Source of the DNA: Mycobacterium arosiense ATCC BAA-1401 = DSM 45069
GTDB lineage: Bacteria; Actinomycetota; Actinomycetes; Mycobacteriales; Mycobacteriaceae
Reading direction: 5' to 3'
Assembly (NCBI RefSeq): GCF_002086125.1
Contig: NZ_MVHG01000037.1
Location: forward strand, 1-43,835
Length of the DNA: 43,835 bases
Below are positions 1 through 6,708 of this stretch, piece by piece. The stretch's first letter is position 1. Every line of letters starts with the position of its first letter. The position numbers and the translations under genes are program-made. The notes below the pieces were generated by a model. The model did no database searches. It was given only the letters and a program-made list of their open reading frames with translations, and had not been told where the DNA came from.

Positions 1-318
1 GATCGCGTCCGCGGGGATCGGGCCTATTCCAGCCGCGCGACCCGCACTCGACTACGCCGACGTGGGATCGGCGCGGTGATTCCCGAACCGTCTGATCAGG
101 TCGCCCACCGCAAGCGGCGAGGATCGCGCGGCGGACGACCACCGGCCTTCGACGCCGAGGACTACAAGGCCCGCAACGTCGTTGAACGCAACTTCAACGT
201 CGTTAAGCAATGGCGTGGATTGGCCACCCGCTACGACAAACTCGCCGTCGTCTACCGCGGCGCAGCAGTCCTACGCGCCATCACCCTCTGGCTACCCCAT
301 TTGTCAGACACGCCCTAG
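1..318 (+). mobile_element. IS5-family transposase, C-terminal part (cut by window start)
   Basis: The frame is open from base 1 to the TAG at 316-318, so only the C-terminal ~105 residues are present and the true start lies before the window. The order of motifs is typical of IS5/IS427-type DDE transposases: an AYSSR...LRRRGI stretch, IPEPSDQ, a basic KRRG.RGGRPPAFD segment, and the C-terminal block around the catalytic Glu (NVVERNFNVVKQWRG then ATRYDKLA). The visible end is intact. The element stops 14 bases before the stop codon of the TetR gene on the other strand, so it borders the accessory catabolic region. Whether the whole element is complete cannot be judged from this window. Confidence 0.88.
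301..318. repeat. Probable right terminal inverted repeat of the IS
   Basis: The sequence TTGTCAGACACGCCCTAG resembles the ends of mycobacterial IS5/IS427-type elements and contains the transposase stop codon, as is common in this group. CTAG at 315-318 could be the target site. The partner repeat is outside the window, so this is inference from position and sequence style. Confidence 0.4.
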
Positions 319-331
319 CCGGCGTGGCGCG

Positions 332-952
332 TCACGGTGCCGATGGCGCCGGCGCACACAGCCGCGGGATGGCGAACTCGAGCATCTCGATGGCCCGGGG
401 CACGGGATTCTCGCCGGCCGCGAGTTCGTAAAGAACGGTGCCGTCGGCGACGGCGAGGACGGCACGGGCCACGTGCGGGCCGACGGACCGGCCGTTGCGG
501 GCCAGCACCTGTGAAACCAGGCCGGCCAGGATTTCGTTGTAAGCGCCGACCAACGAGGTCAGCTCGGAGTGCTTCCCCGCCTGCAGGTAGCGCTCGTACA
601 CGCCCGAGATCGTTGCGCGGGTCAACGATCCGTCCTCGGCCGGGTGCACCGTCGCGACCTCGGTGATCAGACGAGCCGTTTCGCTGAGGTCGAGCTGGCA
701 GGGCAGACGCCTGACGAAATCGTTGGCTTGTTCGATCCACCCGTTCAGCATGAATTTCAATCCGGCGGCCAGCAGGTCGTCACGCGACGCGTAGAAGGCC
801 CGCACCGTCTGTTCCGGCAGGCCCCCTTCTTGGGCGACGGCCCGGCTGGTGACCGCGTCGAATCCGCGTCGCCGCAGCACGGCCACGGTGGACCGCAACA
901 CCGCCCGGCGGCGATGTTGGGAGCGCGTCGACAATCCGGAAGAGTGTGCCAC
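332..952 (-). CDS. TetR/AcrR-family transcriptional regulator
   Basis: About 206 residues from a GTG at 952. An upstream ATG at 991 would overlap the preceding gene by 26 bases, so the GTG, 13 bases after that gene's stop, is preferred. The N-terminal ~55 residues form a TetR-type helix-turn-helix: RRRAVLRSTVAVLRRRGFDAVTSRAVA, then a recognition helix ending in VRAFYASRDDLL. The rest is the variable ligand-binding and dimerisation part. It is the third gene of the operon creatininase - glnT - tetR and is transcribed from the same riboswitch-controlled leader, so it probably responds to an intermediate of that pathway. The ligand and operator are unknown. The 3' end abuts the IS fragment. Confidence 0.85.
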   Translation of the reverse strand: MAHSSGLSTRSQHRRRAVLRSTVAVLRRRGFDAVTSRAVAQEGGLPEQTVRAFYASRDDLLAAGLKFMLNGWIEQANDFVRRLPCQLDLSETARLITEVATVHPAEDGSLTRATISGVYERYLQAGKHSELTSLVGAYNEILAGLVSQVLARNGRSVGPHVARAVLAVADGTVLYELAAGENPVPRAIEMLEFAIPRLCAPAPSAP

Positions 953-965
953 GGTCCACCCCGTC

Positions 966-2348
966 TCAGAGCGAATACAGATAGCGGTCACGTTCCCAAT
1001 CGGTGACCGTGCTGTGGTAGGAATCCCACTCCGCGTATTTCATGTCGACGTATTCGGAGACGAAGCGCTTGGGGAAGACGCGACCGGCGAGTTCGCTGCG
1101 GGCAAATGCCTCCGTGGCCTCAAGTAGGTTGCGCGGCAACCGGACCGCGTTGAGCGTGGGATTCGGCCGGGTGTCCGTCAACGCCACGTCCACCGGATCT
1201 CCGGGATCCCTCGCATGTTCCAGCCCGTCGAGGCCGGCCGCCAGCAGGAAGGCGGCCGCCAGGTAGGTGTTGGCCGCCGAGTCGACGGCGCGGTTTTCGA
1301 TCGCTGGACGGTTTTTCGGTAGACGCAGCATGCACGACCGGTTCTGTACGCCGTATGCCGACCAGGCCGGTGCCCACGACGCCGTGCCGTCGGCCAGGCG
1401 GGGGTTCAGCCTCTTGTAGGAATTCACAGTGGGTGTCACGACCGCCGCGAGGGCATCCGCGTGGCACATCAGGCCCGCAATAAATCGGTATGTCGTTGGG
1501 CTCCAACCTAATCCACGCGGATCGGCGGCGTCGCACATCACATTTTTTCCCGTGCTGGACGACACGAGACTCATGTTGTAGTGGTGCCCCGATCCCCATG
1601 CCTCGGTGTATGGCTTGGGCATGAAGGTGGCGGCCAGCCCGTGCCGCTTGGCAATCTGCCGAATCATCAAGCGAAAGTAGGTGATCCGGTCGGCCATCTC
1701 GAGCGCGTCGTCGTAGGCGAAGTCGAACTCGTATTGGCCGTCACCACCTTCGTGGTCGAAGCTGAACACCCCGAAGTCGCTGTCTTGCAGGGCACTCACG
1801 AAGTCGTCGAGGAAGCCTGCGGCGTCCAGCGTGGCTTCGGCGTCGTAGGCGGGGCTGGGCTTCAATCCGCCGGTCCGGGCGAGCGGGTTCAGGTAACCGG
1901 TCCCGTCGCCGGGCCGCGCCGGGTCGAACACGAAGACTTCCGTCTCGACGCCCAGCTTGAAGTCGAAACCCAGATCTCGCGCTCGACCCAGTTGGGCTTT
2001 CAAGATATTGCGCGGACACTGGTCATGCGCCGTGGTGCCGCCCAGCATCAAATCGGCGGCCATCCACACGAACCGCTTGTCCCAGGAAAGCTGCCGCAGC
2101 GTCGCAAGGTCCGGCAGCGCCACGGACTCTTCTTCGTGCGGGTCCATTGCGCCGAAGCCGGTGATGCCTCGGGGAGTGAATCGCTCGGACCCGGCCAGCA
2201 TCTCGGGGAGCCGCTCGATGGGCACCACCTTCGATTTGGGCCGGCCATGGACATCGATCCATGAGCTCAGGGCGTACTTCACCCCCTGGCGTCCCAGCGC
2301 CTCCGCGATCTCCCGGTGTGCGGGCTGCACGGCGTTAACCGTGTCCAT
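966..2348 (-). CDS. glnT: Type III glutamine synthetase family ligase (GlnT / gamma-glutamylamide synthetase-like)
   Basis: 460 residues, starting at an ATG preceded by a strong GAGGAGG site 6 bases upstream; the frame stays open further up only as overlap with the previous gene. The fold signature of glutamine synthetase is complete: N-terminal beta-grasp (KYALSSWIDVHGRPKSK), a metal-binding GVETEVFVFDP segment, GHHYNMSL, an RLNP loop, NRSCMLRLP and ENRAVDSAANTYLAAA. Members of this subfamily join glutamate to ammonia or to an amine (GlnT, gamma-glutamylmethylamide synthetase); GlnA-type adenylylation features are not evident. The start overlaps the stop of the creatininase gene by 14 bases, implying translational coupling. 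In this context it may capture ammonia released by the operon or glutamylate an amine product. The exact substrate is open. Confidence 0.88.
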   Translation of the reverse strand: MDTVNAVQPAHREIAEALGRQGVKYALSSWIDVHGRPKSKVVPIERLPEMLAGSERFTPRGITGFGAMDPHEEESVALPDLATLRQLSWDKRFVWMAADLMLGGTTAHDQCPRNILKAQLGRARDLGFDFKLGVETEVFVFDPARPGDGTGYLNPLARTGGLKPSPAYDAEATLDAAGFLDDFVSALQDSDFGVFSFDHEGGDGQYEFDFAYDDALEMADRITYFRLMIRQIAKRHGLAATFMPKPYTEAWGSGHHYNMSLVSSSTGKNVMCDAADPRGLGWSPTTYRFIAGLMCHADALAAVVTPTVNSYKRLNPRLADGTASWAPAWSAYGVQNRSCMLRLPKNRPAIENRAVDSAANTYLAAAFLLAAGLDGLEHARDPGDPVDVALTDTRPNPTLNAVRLPRNLLEATEAFARSELAGRVFPKRFVSEYVDMKYAEWDSYHSTVTDWERDRYLYSL

Positions 2349-3129
2349 CGGTTGCCTCCTCGAATCGAAGTGTGCACGGCGGGTGCGCCGGCCGTGGCAA
2401 CGGCGGCTCTTCGGAGACTCCGGCCAGAACCTTGTGGACGACGACCTCCACGACAGCGTCGAAGAGACTGTTGCCCAGTGAGGCCGTGGCCCGCGATGGC
2501 TGACCGGTGACGCCGTTGCCCGACAGCACCTCGGCGGTGTAACGAAAGACCAACGCGCCGGTGCGGTCTGGGTCATCCGCATCGAGCATCGCCGGCCGGT
2601 CGACCAGGTCCGGGAACAAGTGCAACGCCAGCGAGGTTTCCGCACGATTGGCGTGGATGTCCGCACCATCGGCCATCACCTCGGCGGTGATCGCCGGGGT
2701 GGCATCCCACCAGTCGACCCACGTCGATCTGAGGTCGGGCCGCACGAATCGCAGCCGGTCGGTTGCCATCCCCAGCGCCGCAACGTTTCCCATGTGCGCG
2801 TTGACGAAGATCAGCTTCCGCAGACCGCTCAGCGCCGACCACTCGGCCATCCGGATCAGTAGCCTGGCCAGCTCCTCCGGAAACAGCGACAGGGTGCCGG
2901 GGAAGGCCGTGCCGTGGCCCAGGCTGCAGCCGATGCTTACCGGCGGCAACACGATCGTGGCAGCACAGCTGGCCGCGGCGGCATCACATATCGCCTGCGC
3001 GATCCGGGTATCGGTGTCGGTCGGCAGGTGCGGCCCGTGCTGTTCGGTCGCGCCCACCGGAACGAGGCCGACGCGGCCGTCCAGCTCGAGCCGTGCGATC
3101 CGCGTCGACGTGCATTCGCCCCATCTCAT
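2335..3129 (-). CDS. Creatininase-family metal-dependent amidohydrolase
   Basis: 264 residues. Creatininase-fold signatures are clear: GATEQHGPHLPTDTD with metal-ligand candidates Glu29, His31 and Asp38, the VNAHMGN loop (His112; the family consensus is VNGHGGN), and HANRAETSL (Glu164). The family opens cyclic or linear amides (creatininase, formylaminopyrimidine deformylase, MftE of mycofactocin). MftE is unlikely, because no other mycofactocin gene is nearby. It is the first gene of a leftward operon and its mRNA leader holds a ykkC-family riboswitch, pointing to a guanidino-type substrate or product. The ATG overlaps the stop of a possible 17-codon leader ORF as ATGA, and no strong Shine-Dalgarno of its own is visible. 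Met in place of Gly in VNAHMGN is unusual. Confidence 0.87.
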   Translation of the reverse strand: MRWGECTSTRIARLELDGRVGLVPVGATEQHGPHLPTDTDTRIAQAICDAAAASCAATIVLPPVSIGCSLGHGTAFPGTLSLFPEELARLLIRMAEWSALSGLRKLIFVNAHMGNVAALGMATDRLRFVRPDLRSTWVDWWDATPAITAEVMADGADIHANRAETSLALHLFPDLVDRPAMLDADDPDRTGALVFRYTAEVLSGNGVTGQPSRATASLGNSLFDAVVEVVVHKVLAGVSEEPPLPRPAHPPCTLRFEEATDGHG

Positions 3130-3179
3130 GAGACCGCAGACCGCCGGGGGTACCGACGAACGGGCGTTACCAGAGGCAC
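3126..3179 (-). CDS. Possible 17-codon leader ORF of the creatininase operon
   Basis: GTG at 3177-3179 is preceded, at 6 bases, by a perfect GGAGG (3186-3190) and reads 17 codons to a TGA at 3126-3128 that overlaps the creatininase ATG as ATGA. The peptide is VPLVTPVRRYPRRSAVS. The creatininase itself lacks a good ribosome site, so its translation may depend on ribosomes arriving from this ORF. The GGAGG lies in the 3' arm of a hairpin (3187-3202) that can be controlled by the upstream riboswitch. No homologue is known to me; the case rests on position and the ribosome site only. Confidence 0.35.
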   Translation of the reverse strand: MPLVTPVRRYPRRSAVS

Positions 3180-3186
3180 TGGTGCC

Positions 3187-3213
3187 CTCCGATGATTCGG
3201 AGCGCAGGCTCCG
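3187..3213 (-). promoter_or_regulatory. Competing hairpins: expression platform of the riboswitch
   Basis: Two perfect 6-bp hairpins share bases. Hairpin A pairs CGGAGC (3213-3208) with GCUCCG (3203-3198) around CUGC. Hairpin B pairs CUCCGA (3202-3197) with UCGGAG (3192-3187) around AUCA. Hairpin A also overlaps the 3' arm of riboswitch stem P1 (3215-3210). P1, A and B therefore cannot all form at once, and B hides the GGAGG of the leader ORF. No U-run follows either hairpin, so control is more likely at translation than by intrinsic termination. Confidence 0.6.
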
Positions 3214-3309
3214 CGATCCTTCCGGGCTTTTGTCCCCTGGTGTACCGCACGAGCGTGTGCGGGTGCCCCCTCGGTCCAGGCCTCTCGCGAGCGGAACCCT
3301 AGGCGCGGA
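3210..3309 (-). promoter_or_regulatory. ykkC-family riboswitch (guanidine-I type or a variant)
   Basis: Read on the minus strand, the RNA contains the conserved ykkC blocks in order. They are CUAGGGUUCCGC (3302-3291), a short GCGA-capped hairpin (about 3293-3283), CUGGACCGAG (3279-3270), a variable hairpin CCGCAC/GUGCGG (3262-3257 with 3250-3245), UACACC (3244-3239) and GGGGACAAAAGCCCGG (3237-3222). A closing P1 stem pairs UCCGCG (3309-3304) with CGCGGA (3215-3210). From memory of the B. subtilis ykkC RNA, some core bases differ: CUGGUCC is CUGGACC here, GAGAG is GAGGG, ACACGG is ACACCA, and CCCGGGAGA is CCCGGAAGGA. The family is clear, but the ligand (guanidine, or another as in the ppGpp and PRPP subtypes) is not certain. 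The catabolic genes downstream favour guanidine. Confidence 0.82.
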
Positions 3310-3596
3310 CCCCCGTCGGGGATCTGAGGTGGACGCTAGGCGGCACTCGTGTCGACGCCATTTCCGAGAAGTGTCCGCGATGTAACGGATGACTCCGGCG
3401 GAAGCCGAGTGCGGTGTGACCGCAGCAACACCAACGCATTTCGCAGATTTGCCCGCACGGCGACCACCGCCCGCGTTGCCGCGGTGGACATGCCGGAACG
3501 TTTCTGCAAGGATGGCGTCGAGCTCGCTATCTGTGACGAGTCTTGTTCAATCGCAAGTGTTCCCGCGATCCGCGGCCGCACCGGAAGGACACCACC
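3310..3596. promoter_or_regulatory. Divergent promoter region between the creatininase and M24 operons
   Basis: No gene is evident here. It must hold the start of the leftward riboswitch transcript and the promoter of the rightward M24-nitrilase operon. Rightward, two adjacent hairpins can form: CGGC/GCCG closed by GGAA (3396-3407) and TGCGGT/ACCGCA closed by GTG (3410-3424). A LacI-type operator lies at 3495-3504. I could not assign a convincing -35/-10 pair in either direction. Confidence 0.5.
3495..3504. promoter_or_regulatory. Candidate LacI-family operator upstream of the M24 gene
   Basis: GGAACGTTTC has the CG-centred half-palindrome typical of LacI/PurR-family operators. It matches a second site, GAAACGATTC, at 6622-6631 next to the lacI gene of this cluster; both fit GRAACGWTTC. 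It lies 92 bases before the ATG of the M24 gene. Confidence 0.45.
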
Positions 3597-4763
3597 ATGT
3601 ATGACTGGTCTGCCGTCGACGTCAATCGCTTGCGCAACGATCGCCGCGAAGCGGTCGCCGATCTGATGCGCCGACACGGGCTATCACACCTGCTGCTGAC
3701 GGGGTTCGACCACATCCGCTACGCGACGGATTACCGCACGCAGATCATCGCCGAGGCGTTCGACTGGTTCGCCGCCGTCGTCGATCGCGACGGCGGGACC
3801 GAGATCTTTGCACCGTGGATCGACGAGACGCACGCCGCGCCCGTCGAAGACCTGCCCTGGATCCGCAAGATCCATCCGATGCCTTCGTGGTCGCCGATGG
3901 TCGGGCATCCCGAGACGTGGACTGCGGGTTTGACCGGAGCGTTGACGGGAGCCACAAAGGTGGGGATCGAATTGATCGATCCGGCTGTGCTGCAACGCCT
4001 CAAAGGCGCCCTTCCCGCGGCGGACTTCGTCCCGATCGGTCGCGAGCTCTACGACATTCGCATCCGTAAAACCCCGGAGGAGATCCGACTGCTCGAAGAT
4101 GCCAGCATCGTCAATTCGCTGGGCGCAGAGGCCGGATTCAAGGCTGCCGAGGCCGGGATGACCGACCACGACGTGCTGGCGACGATCATGGCGAGCCTGC
4201 AAGCCAGCGGGCCGGAGTTCCTGAGTCATTCGTTGTGTAACCATGGCCGTGGCGACGGCGGGTGGTTCGCCGAGGGCACCGTGCTCGCCGAAGGCGATCC
4301 GTACTTCTTCGACATCGGCCTGTACGGCCGGTGCGGCTACGCCTCGGACATCGCGCGGACCGGCTTCGTGGGCGGCGACACGCGCGCCGAGATCAAAACG
4401 GCTTACGCCAAGCTACTCAAGGCGCACGAAATTGTCGCCGAGGCCGCCAAACCCGGTGTGCGCGTGTCACGCATCGATGAGGCGGTGAACAACTACTTGC
4501 GCTCCGAGGGCTTGCCCACCACGCCGTACGCGATCGGGCACGGGGTGGGCCTGCGCGCGTGTGAACTGCCGACGGTCTACCGCGGATCGCTGACCGATCG
4601 CGATCAAGTGCTGGTCGAGAACAGCGTTATCGCCCTGGAGCCGGAGACGGGCCTGGAGGTCGACGGGCGCTACATCCTGCTCAAGCTCGAAGACAACTAC
4701 GTCGTCGAGCGCGGCGGCCTGCGAAGGCTCTCGCCGGCAGGCTACGGTCTCGACGGCCTGTGA
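3597..4763 (+). CDS. M24-family metallohydrolase (creatinase / Xaa-Pro peptidase fold)
   Basis: 388 residues from the ATG at 3597, which has GGAAGGA 8 bases upstream; a longer in-frame extension to 3543 lacks such a site. The C-terminal pita-bread domain has the five metal ligands of M24 enzymes: Asp239 (FFDIG), Asp251 (YASDIART), His315 (IGHGVG), Glu348 (IALEPE) and Glu365 (KLEDNY). The family includes proline peptidases, creatinase (which itself has no metal) and a DMSP lyase, so the name alone does not fix the reaction. The usual HExP after GHGxG reads CELP here (Cys322), so one substrate-binding His is lost. Its stop overlaps the GTG of the nitrilase gene. With a creatininase homologue and a ykkC riboswitch next door, a guanidino substrate is plausible but unproven. 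Confidence 0.87.
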   Translation: MYDWSAVDVNRLRNDRREAVADLMRRHGLSHLLLTGFDHIRYATDYRTQIIAEAFDWFAAVVDRDGGTEIFAPWIDETHAAPVEDLPWIRKIHPMPSWSPMVGHPETWTAGLTGALTGATKVGIELIDPAVLQRLKGALPAADFVPIGRELYDIRIRKTPEEIRLLEDASIVNSLGAEAGFKAAEAGMTDHDVLATIMASLQASGPEFLSHSLCNHGRGDGGWFAEGTVLAEGDPYFFDIGLYGRCGYASDIARTGFVGGDTRAEIKTAYAKLLKAHEIVAEAAKPGVRVSRIDEAVNNYLRSEGLPTTPYAIGHGVGLRACELPTVYRGSLTDRDQVLVENSVIALEPETGLEVDGRYILLKLEDNYVVERGGLRRLSPAGYGLDGL

Positions 4764-5572
4764 CGCGGGCCGGCCGCGACGGCTCGGGCCGGCTGCGCTT
4801 GCTGCTGGTACAGGAAAGCCCGGTCGCGCGTGACGTCGACGCAAATGTCCGGCGGATTCGGGCCTTGCTCAACAGGAATCCGGACAGCGACATTGCCGTA
4901 TTCCCCGAATTGTTTGTCACGGGGTATCAAACCGATCGTCCCGCGGAGTTGGCGCTGGGCATCGACTCGACGTCGGTATCGGCGATCCGCCGAGCCTGTG
5001 CGGAATCCGAAACCGCGTTCGTCGGAGGTTATCTCGAGCGGGGCGCCGGCGGACGGGTTCACAACTCGATGCTGGTCGTCGGCGCCGGGGGAGAGATCGC
5101 GGGAAACTATCGAAAGACCCACCTTTTCGGTGTCGAGTCGAGCGCCTTCGATGCGGGTGGGGAGCTGGCGTGCATAGACGTAGCGTCGGCACGGCTGGCC
5201 CCGATGATCTGCTTCGACATGGAGATCGCCGAAGTGGCTCGTACCCTTGCCTTCCAACGCCCCGACGTCTTCATCGTGATCGCGGCGAACATGGCGCCGT
5301 TTTACGAGGATCATCTGGTGGCGTCGCGCGCACGCGCCCTCGACAATCGCATTCCGCTGGTATATGTGAACCGTACTGGCAGCGAATCGGGTTTCGATTT
5401 CACCGGTGGGTCACGAGTCGTCGACCCGAGCGGTCGTGTCGTGGCCGATCTGGGCTGCGGGCAACGGGTTCGCGCCGTCGACGTGACCCTGCGCCGCGAC
5501 CCGCCCGCCCAGGTCGACTACCTGCGCCATCTCCGACCGGAGCTGTACCGGTCCCATAACCGGCCGTCCTAA
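4760..5572 (+). CDS. Carbon-nitrogen hydrolase (nitrilase superfamily amidase)
   Basis: 270 residues, GTG start in a 4-base GTGA overlap with the M24 gene, so the two are translationally coupled. The Glu-Lys-Cys triad is present: Glu50 (VFPELF), Lys119 (YRKTHLF) and Cys151 (MICFDMEI). The length is normal for aliphatic amidases and carbamoylases of this superfamily. These enzymes hydrolyse carboxamides or N-carbamoyl amines and release ammonia; members include N-carbamoylputrescine amidase and guanidinobutyramide hydrolase, which would suit a guanidino pathway, but the substrate cannot be read from sequence. The stop codon overlaps that of the convergent lacI gene by two bases (5570-5571). 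Confidence 0.9.
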   Translation: MTRAGRDGSGRLRLLLVQESPVARDVDANVRRIRALLNRNPDSDIAVFPELFVTGYQTDRPAELALGIDSTSVSAIRRACAESETAFVGGYLERGAGGRVHNSMLVVGAGGEIAGNYRKTHLFGVESSAFDAGGELACIDVASARLAPMICFDMEIAEVARTLAFQRPDVFIVIAANMAPFYEDHLVASRARALDNRIPLVYVNRTGSESGFDFTGGSRVVDPSGRVVADLGCGQRVRAVDVTLRRDPPAQVDYLRHLRPELYRSHNRPS

Positions 5573-6569
5573 CGCTGCGAGCTTGCCCGCGGCAGCAGAC
5601 GCCCCGGCACGATGCATTGCCGTGCCACGTCGCCACCGTTGATCCGTGCCACCAGCGAATCTATTGCCACCGCGCCCATTTCGGCGGGCATCAGGTCAAC
5701 AGCGGTGATCGGCACCGGCAAGTGCTGGATCATCGTGCTGTCGCCCAGCGCGGCCACCAGAACGTCGTCGGGTATCGACAAGCCGAGTTCGCCGGCCGCC
5801 GCGGTGACGCCCAAAGCGAGCCGATCCAGCGTGGCCAGCATGGCGTCGGACCGGCCGCGACCCGACAGCAGCCGCTTCGCCGCAGCACGTCCGGACTCCT
5901 CGGTGCTGCCGCCGTCGACGTAGGAGATCCGGCTGGCACAGCGATGCGCTCGGCACCACCGGGTGTAGTGCTCAACGGTGTCACGTACATACGATGCTGT
6001 CGGATCGCCGGCCAGCAGTGCGGGTCTGCGCGCTCCGGAGGCGCGGAGGTGGTCCAGGACGGCGGGGATGACGGTGGGGTAGTCGTTGTCGACCCAGGGA
6101 TGGTCTGCCGTCGTCCGGCCCACGGTGACCACCGGAAGGCCGGCGCGGGTGGCCCGCACCAGCAGGCTCTCGTCGTCGGCGGTGGGATCGACGACGATCG
6201 CGCCGTCGTAAGAAAGGTTGGGCGGCAACGATTCTGGTGACAACGCCAACGCGAACCCGTGCGTCGACGACCGAATGGCCGCGGCGGTCATCAGGTTGAC
6301 GAAGAAGTCGATACTCCACAACGAGGCGGCCTCGGTTCCCGGTGCGCTGACCGACATGACCAGCAGCCCGGTGCGTGCACCGACCAGGCTGCGCGCGGCG
6401 GCACTGGGTCGGTAACCCAGTTGTCGGCCACCGCGCGCACCCGGCTGCGGGTCTTGGCCGTCAACCGGCCATTGCCCGATAGCGCATCGGAAACCGTTGT
6501 GACCGAGACGTTGGCGGCCCGCGCCACGTCTTTGATGGTCACCCTGCTGCGATCGGCTATCCGGGCCAT
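5569..6569 (-). pseudogene. LacI-family regulator, frameshifted
   Basis: The ATG at 6569 begins a standard LacI helix-turn-helix: RVTIKDVARAANVSVTTVSDA then RLTAKTRSRVRAVAD. At about 6423 the frame slips. The expected DQLGYRPSAAARSLV continues only in another frame, which then runs as a full periplasmic-binding-protein-like sensor domain to the TAG at 5569. One missing base (GACAACTGG for GACCAACTGG) explains it exactly. It may be a real mutation or a sequencing error; everything else in the gene looks intact. It would be about 333 residues if repaired. It sits last in the leftward oxygenase-permease operon, has its own candidate operator at 6622-6631, and probably controls this cluster. Confidence 0.82.
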
Positions 6570-6621
6570 GCACTGCCCGCGATGATAAGGCCCACCACAC
6601 CCCGCCTCAGGAGAGACTGCC

Positions 6622-6631
6622 GAAACGATTC
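6622..6631. promoter_or_regulatory. Candidate autoregulatory operator upstream of lacI
   Basis: GAAACGATTC lies 53 bases before the lacI ATG, between it and the permease stop. It is a CG-centred LacI-type half-palindrome and the twin of the site at 3495-3504. Confidence 0.45.
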
Positions 6632-6708
6632 AGCCGTGAGGTTACACCAGGATTCGGGTGTCAGGGCCGCGCCGACCCGGCCGCCCGAGCCGTCAGGGCG
6701 GCCCGGGG

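Noticed and set aside
2335..3129. Creatininase homologue as MftE of mycofactocin biosynthesis
   Set aside because: No mftA, mftB, mftC, mftD or mftF neighbour; the operon partners are a glutamine synthetase and a TetR regulator.
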